DNA of 64,000 bases, taken from assembly GCF_031880315.1 (NCBI RefSeq), contig NZ_CP134771.1, positions 5,457,001 through 5,521,000 on the forward strand, written 5' to 3'. This stretch comes from Pseudomonas baltica. Lineage in GTDB: Bacteria > Pseudomonadota > Gammaproteobacteria > Pseudomonadales > Pseudomonadaceae. Position 1 is the stretch's first letter. Each line of letters opens with the position of its first letter. Both the position numbers and the translations under genes were made by a program. The notes beneath the pieces were generated by a model, which ran no database searches, was not told the DNA's origin, and saw only the letters and a list, made by a program, of their open reading frames with translations. Below are positions 61,168 through 64,000 of this stretch, in pieces.

Positions 61168-61632
61168 ATGACTATTCAGACTGTCCAGGAAAAATACTGG
61201 GACGATGCACAAGAGGGCGATGAATGCATCAGCCCTGCGTACACCGTCACCAAGGAACGCATTCTCGCCTACGCCGACCTCACCGGTGACCACACCCCGG
61301 TGCATGTCGACGAGGCGTATGCCAACGCCAGCCACTTCGGCTGCCTGGTGGCCCACGGCCTGTTCGGGTTGAGCATCGCCGACGGCCTCAAGACCCAAAG
61401 CGACTACCGCTTCCTGCCGGGCATGTCGCTGGGCTGGACCTGGGACTTCGCGTTGCCGATCAAGGTCAACGACGTGCTCCACGTCAAATTTCGCGTGGGC
61501 AGCATGCGCGCCAGCAAGAGCAAACCGGGTTGGGGCATCGTCGTGCTGCCATCGGAACTGATCAACCAGCATGGCGAGGTGGTCCAGCGCGGCGAACATC
61601 GTCTGATGATCCCGCGGAGACCACAAGCATGA
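61168..61632 (+). CDS. MaoC-family hot-dog dehydratase
   Basis: 154 residues. The hydratase-2 motif is present: YADLTGDHTPVHVDEAYANA (Asp and His catalytic pair, normally D-x-N-P-x-H; here D-H-T-P-V-H), then FGCLVAHGLFGLSIADGLK. MaoC proteins hydrate enoyl-CoA or dehydrate hydroxyacyl-CoA. It overlaps the CoA-transferase start by ATGA, so its substrate is probably the thioester formed by that enzyme. Confidence 0.88.
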   Translation: MTIQTVQEKYWDDAQEGDECISPAYTVTKERILAYADLTGDHTPVHVDEAYANASHFGCLVAHGLFGLSIADGLKTQSDYRFLPGMSLGWTWDFALPIKVNDVLHVKFRVGSMRASKSKPGWGIVVLPSELINQHGEVVQRGEHRLMIPRRPQA

Positions 61633-62858
61633 GCCAGCCACTGCCACTCAAAGGCATCCGCGTCATCGACTACAGCCACTTCCTGGCGGGTCCCTATGTG
61701 GGCCGCTGTCTCGCCGCCCTGGGCGCTGAAGTGATCAAGGTCGAGCGCCCCGGCAGCGGTGATGCCGGACGCCAGCATGCCTTTACTCTCGACGAGCAGC
61801 AAAGCGGCTACTTCCTGCAACTGAACATGGGCAAGCGCGGCGTCAGCGTCAACATGAAGGACCCGCGCGGCAAGGCCTTCATGCAGAAGCTCTGCGATTC
61901 GGCGGACGTGTTCATTGAAAACTACCGCCCCGGTGCGCTGGACAAGCTCGGCCTCGGTTACGCCGAGCTGGCGGCGCGCAACCCCAAGCTGGTGTACTGC
62001 TCGATCTCGGCGTACGGCCACACCGGCCCCGATGCCCATCGCGCCGGTTTCGGCCTGATCGCCGAGGCCAAGAGCGGCATCATGCAGATGGTCGGCAACC
62101 CCGGCGAAGCGCCGCCGCTGTTGCGTATCTCGCTAGGCGACATGTACACCGGCATCCACGCGGTGGCGGCGATCAACGCGGCGCTGCTCGGCCGGGTCAA
62201 CAGCGGTCGCGGTCAGCACATCGATATGGCGCTCTACGACACCCTGGTGTCGATGCACGAATACGCGGTGCAGTGCTACACCCTGTCCAACGGCGAAGTG
62301 GTGCCCGAGCAGACCGGTCACGACATGCCCACCTCAACCCTCTACGGCGTGTTCCGCGCCGCCGACGGCGACCTGGTGATCGCCGCGCAAGTGGACGATG
62401 CCTGGAAGCGCTTCGCAGTGATGTTGCAAGCCAACGGCGGCCCTGCCGGCTTTGGGACCGACAGCCGTTTCCATAGTCTCAAAGGGCGCAACACTCATCG
62501 CGTGGAAATTCTCGACGTGGTCAAGCGCTGGGTCGCGGCCAATCCGGTAGCGCGCGTCCTCTCACTGCTGGACGAGATCGACGTGCCGAGCGCCAAGGTG
62601 CAGCGCATCGATGAGGTCATCAACGACCCGCAGATCAAGGCGCGCAACATGATCGTCGAGCAAGAGCACCCGCGTTACGGCACCTTGCGCATGCCCAATC
62701 TGCCGTTCCGTTTTTCCGATTGCGATACCACTGTCCATCAGGTAGCGCCGGACCTGGGCGAGCACAACGCCCAGGTGGCCTCCGAGCTGGGCTTCAGCGC
62801 CGACGAGATCGCCGCGATGCAAGCCGATGGCGTCCTGTTTGCCCACGGAGGTGTGTGA
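61629..62858 (+). CDS. CoA-transferase, class III (CaiB/BaiF family)
   Basis: 409 residues. KGIRVIDYSHFLAGPYVGRC, GAEVIKVERPGSGDAGR and DVFIENYRPGALDKLGLGY are the family blocks; the catalytic Asp lies in the ISLGDMYTGIHAVAAINAAL segment at the usual position. Family III enzymes move CoA between carboxylic acids. Overlaps both neighbours (ATGA with MaoC, TGATG with the AroE-like gene), indicating a single pathway unit. Acid substrate unknown. Confidence 0.9.
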   Translation: MSQPLPLKGIRVIDYSHFLAGPYVGRCLAALGAEVIKVERPGSGDAGRQHAFTLDEQQSGYFLQLNMGKRGVSVNMKDPRGKAFMQKLCDSADVFIENYRPGALDKLGLGYAELAARNPKLVYCSISAYGHTGPDAHRAGFGLIAEAKSGIMQMVGNPGEAPPLLRISLGDMYTGIHAVAAINAALLGRVNSGRGQHIDMALYDTLVSMHEYAVQCYTLSNGEVVPEQTGHDMPTSTLYGVFRAADGDLVIAAQVDDAWKRFAVMLQANGGPAGFGTDSRFHSLKGRNTHRVEILDVVKRWVAANPVARVLSLLDEIDVPSAKVQRIDEVINDPQIKARNMIVEQEHPRYGTLRMPNLPFRFSDCDTTVHQVAPDLGEHNAQVASELGFSADEIAAMQADGVLFAHGGV

Positions 62859-63676
62859 TGACAGACCGTTACAGCGTGATCGGCCGGCCGATCAGCCACA
62901 CCAAATCGCCGTTGATCCATGGCCTGTTCGCCGAGGTCACCGATCAGGACCTGACCTACGGCTCCATCGAAGGCTCGCTGGACGGCTTTGCCGCTCAGGT
63001 TCGCGGCTTTCGTGATGAGGGCGGGCGTGGCATGAACATCACCGCGCCCTTCAAGCTGCAGGCCTTCGAGCTGGCCGATGCGCGCAGCGAGCGGGCCAGC
63101 CTGGCCAAGGCGTCCAATGCGCTGAAGTTCGAAAACGGCAAGATCTACGCCGAGAACTTCGACGGTATCGGCCTGCTGCGCGACATCGAGCACAACTTGC
63201 AGACGCCGTTGGCCGGCCTCCAGGTGCTGGTGCTCGGTGCCGGCGGGGCGGTACGCGGTGCGCTGCTGCCGTTTCTGGCAGCGGGGCCGGCGCGGTTGGT
63301 GATCGCCAATCGCGACCTGAACAAGGCGCGCACGCTGGCCAAGGAAGTCAATCATGAGCGGCTGTGGGTCAGCGCCTATGAGGACCTTGCCGGCCAGCAC
63401 TTCGATCTGGTCATCAACGCTACTTCGGCCAGCCTCACTGGCGAGCTGCCGCCCATCGGTGTGGCGGTGTTCACGCAAGCGCTGCTGGCCTATGAGCTGG
63501 CCTACGGCAAGGGCCTCACGCCATTCCTGCGTCTGGCCCAGGATGCTGGCGTCCCGCGGATTGCCGACGGTGTCGGCATGCTGGTGGAACAAGCGGCCGA
63601 AGCTTTCGAGTGGTGGCGGGGCGTGCGCCCGCAGACGCGTCCGGTGATCGATCGGCTGACCGTGCCGCTGGAGTGA
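62858..63676 (+). CDS. Shikimate/quinate dehydrogenase-like protein
   Basis: 272 residues. VIGRPISHTKSPLIHGLFAE, the NITAPFKLQAFELAD block with the catalytic Lys, AENFDGIGLLRDIE with the catalytic Asp, and the Rossmann VLVLGAGGAVRGALLPFLA are those of AroE. Sitting last in a CoA-transferase/MaoC operon it is more likely a catabolic paralogue (quinate/shikimate or a related hydroxy acid) than the housekeeping aroE. Residues contacting shikimate (SHTKS, NFDG) are kept, so a cyclitol acid is a reasonable guess. Confidence 0.87.
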   Translation: MTDRYSVIGRPISHTKSPLIHGLFAEVTDQDLTYGSIEGSLDGFAAQVRGFRDEGGRGMNITAPFKLQAFELADARSERASLAKASNALKFENGKIYAENFDGIGLLRDIEHNLQTPLAGLQVLVLGAGGAVRGALLPFLAAGPARLVIANRDLNKARTLAKEVNHERLWVSAYEDLAGQHFDLVINATSASLTGELPPIGVAVFTQALLAYELAYGKGLTPFLRLAQDAGVPRIADGVGMLVEQAAEAFEWWRGVRPQTRPVIDRLTVPLE

Positions 63677-63704
63677 CTGCGATCAAGACCCTGCGGGATG
63701 CCTT

Positions 63705-64000
63705 TCAGCTGGCATTCCGCTCCTCACTGGCCTCGTTGCGCGCCTGATAGTCGCGGCGCGAGGCCTCGATGGTTTCGCGGTGTTCCTGCGCCCACAGCCA
63801 CACGCCACAAAACGCCGCGCCCAGCCCCATGCCCATCTGTGTCAACTGGTATTCGACCTTGGGCGGCACTACCGGGTACACCGTCCTGATCAACAGGCCA
63901 TCGGCTTCCATCTGCCGTACCGTCTTGGTCAGCATCTTCTGGCTGACATCACCCACCTGCGCCGCCAGTTGGGTGAAGCGCAGGCAACCGTGCTCGGCCA
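63705..64000 (-). CDS. HxlR-family regulator, N-terminus outside window
   Basis: The frame is open to the window edge and reads ...AEHGCLRFTQLAAQVGDVSQ KMLTKTVRQMEADGLLIRTV then YPVVPPKVEYQLTQMGMGLG, the winged-helix core of HxlR/YodB-type regulators (SQKMLT and VPPKVEY motifs). About 97 residues are visible. Convergent with the five-gene operon; its target, usually a divergent oxidoreductase gene, should lie beyond the window. Confidence 0.88.
   Translation of the reverse strand, partial: AEHGCLRFTQLAAQVGDVSQKMLTKTVRQMEADGLLIRTVYPVVPPKVEYQLTQMGMGLGAAFCGVWLWAQEHRETIEASRRDYQARNEASEERNAS

Overview
The window is about 64 kb of high-GC DNA that reads as accessory, catabolism-rich chromosome of a Pseudomonas (probably P. 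fluorescens/putida-like). The genus call rests on gene content (DUF6124 protein, Xre-RES pair, MHS and Fsr transporters, many LysR regulators) and on a GTGGG-GCAA inverted repeat typical of Pseudomonas intergenic DNA. No rRNA, tRNA, CRISPR array, transposase or integrase was seen.

Layout. 1-14.5 kb: end of a Gfo/Idh/MocA oxidoreductase, a GH3 glucosidase, a RES toxin/Xre antitoxin pair, an amidohydrolase with an MHS permease, two LysR regulators, an operon of 3-hydroxyisobutyrate-type dehydrogenase + aldehyde dehydrogenase + M20 amidohydrolase, and a Rid protein with an aldo/keto reductase. 14.5-26.5 kb: cupin, LysE exporter, chemoreceptor, hydratase, three alpha/beta hydrolases (two look like Asp-nucleophile dehalogenases), a MerR regulator with a textbook MerR-type promoter, an enolase-superfamily dehydratase with its MFS carrier, and a CGNR-type regulator.

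26.5-36.5 kb: one long minus-strand operon resembling the E. coli rut pyrimidine pathway. It has counterparts of RutA, RutC, RutD and RutF, but no RutB, RutE or RutG. In their place are a four-gene BMP-type (nucleoside-family) ABC importer, an aldo/keto reductase, a second Rid protein and a LysR regulator. It probably imports and opens an N-heterocycle.

36.5-50.3 kb: a membrane protein, then a lower-GC trio (GNAT, DUF1543 protein and an unmistakable profilin, a eukaryotic actin-binding family). These are followed by a RarD-like permease, Fsr with an AraC regulator, a P-loop kinase-like protein, a class V aminotransferase, a four-PAS hybrid histidine kinase, a sugar porter, and a DUF6124 gene preceded by a strongly folded leader.

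50.3-57.9 kb: an AT-richer island with one intact 1119-residue protein of unknown family, two paralogous exported Sel1-repeat proteins, and two decayed partial copies of the large gene. The large gene/Sel1 alternation looks like an effector-immunity array with orphan modules. 58-64 kb: DUF1810 protein, then a LysR-controlled, overlapping five-gene operon (ketopantoate-reductase-like, VOC, MaoC, CoA-transferase, shikimate-dehydrogenase-like), and a partial HxlR regulator.

All family calls come from reading translated sequence by eye; no database search was possible. Comparisons with named proteins (E. coli Rut proteins, yeast profilin) are from memory.
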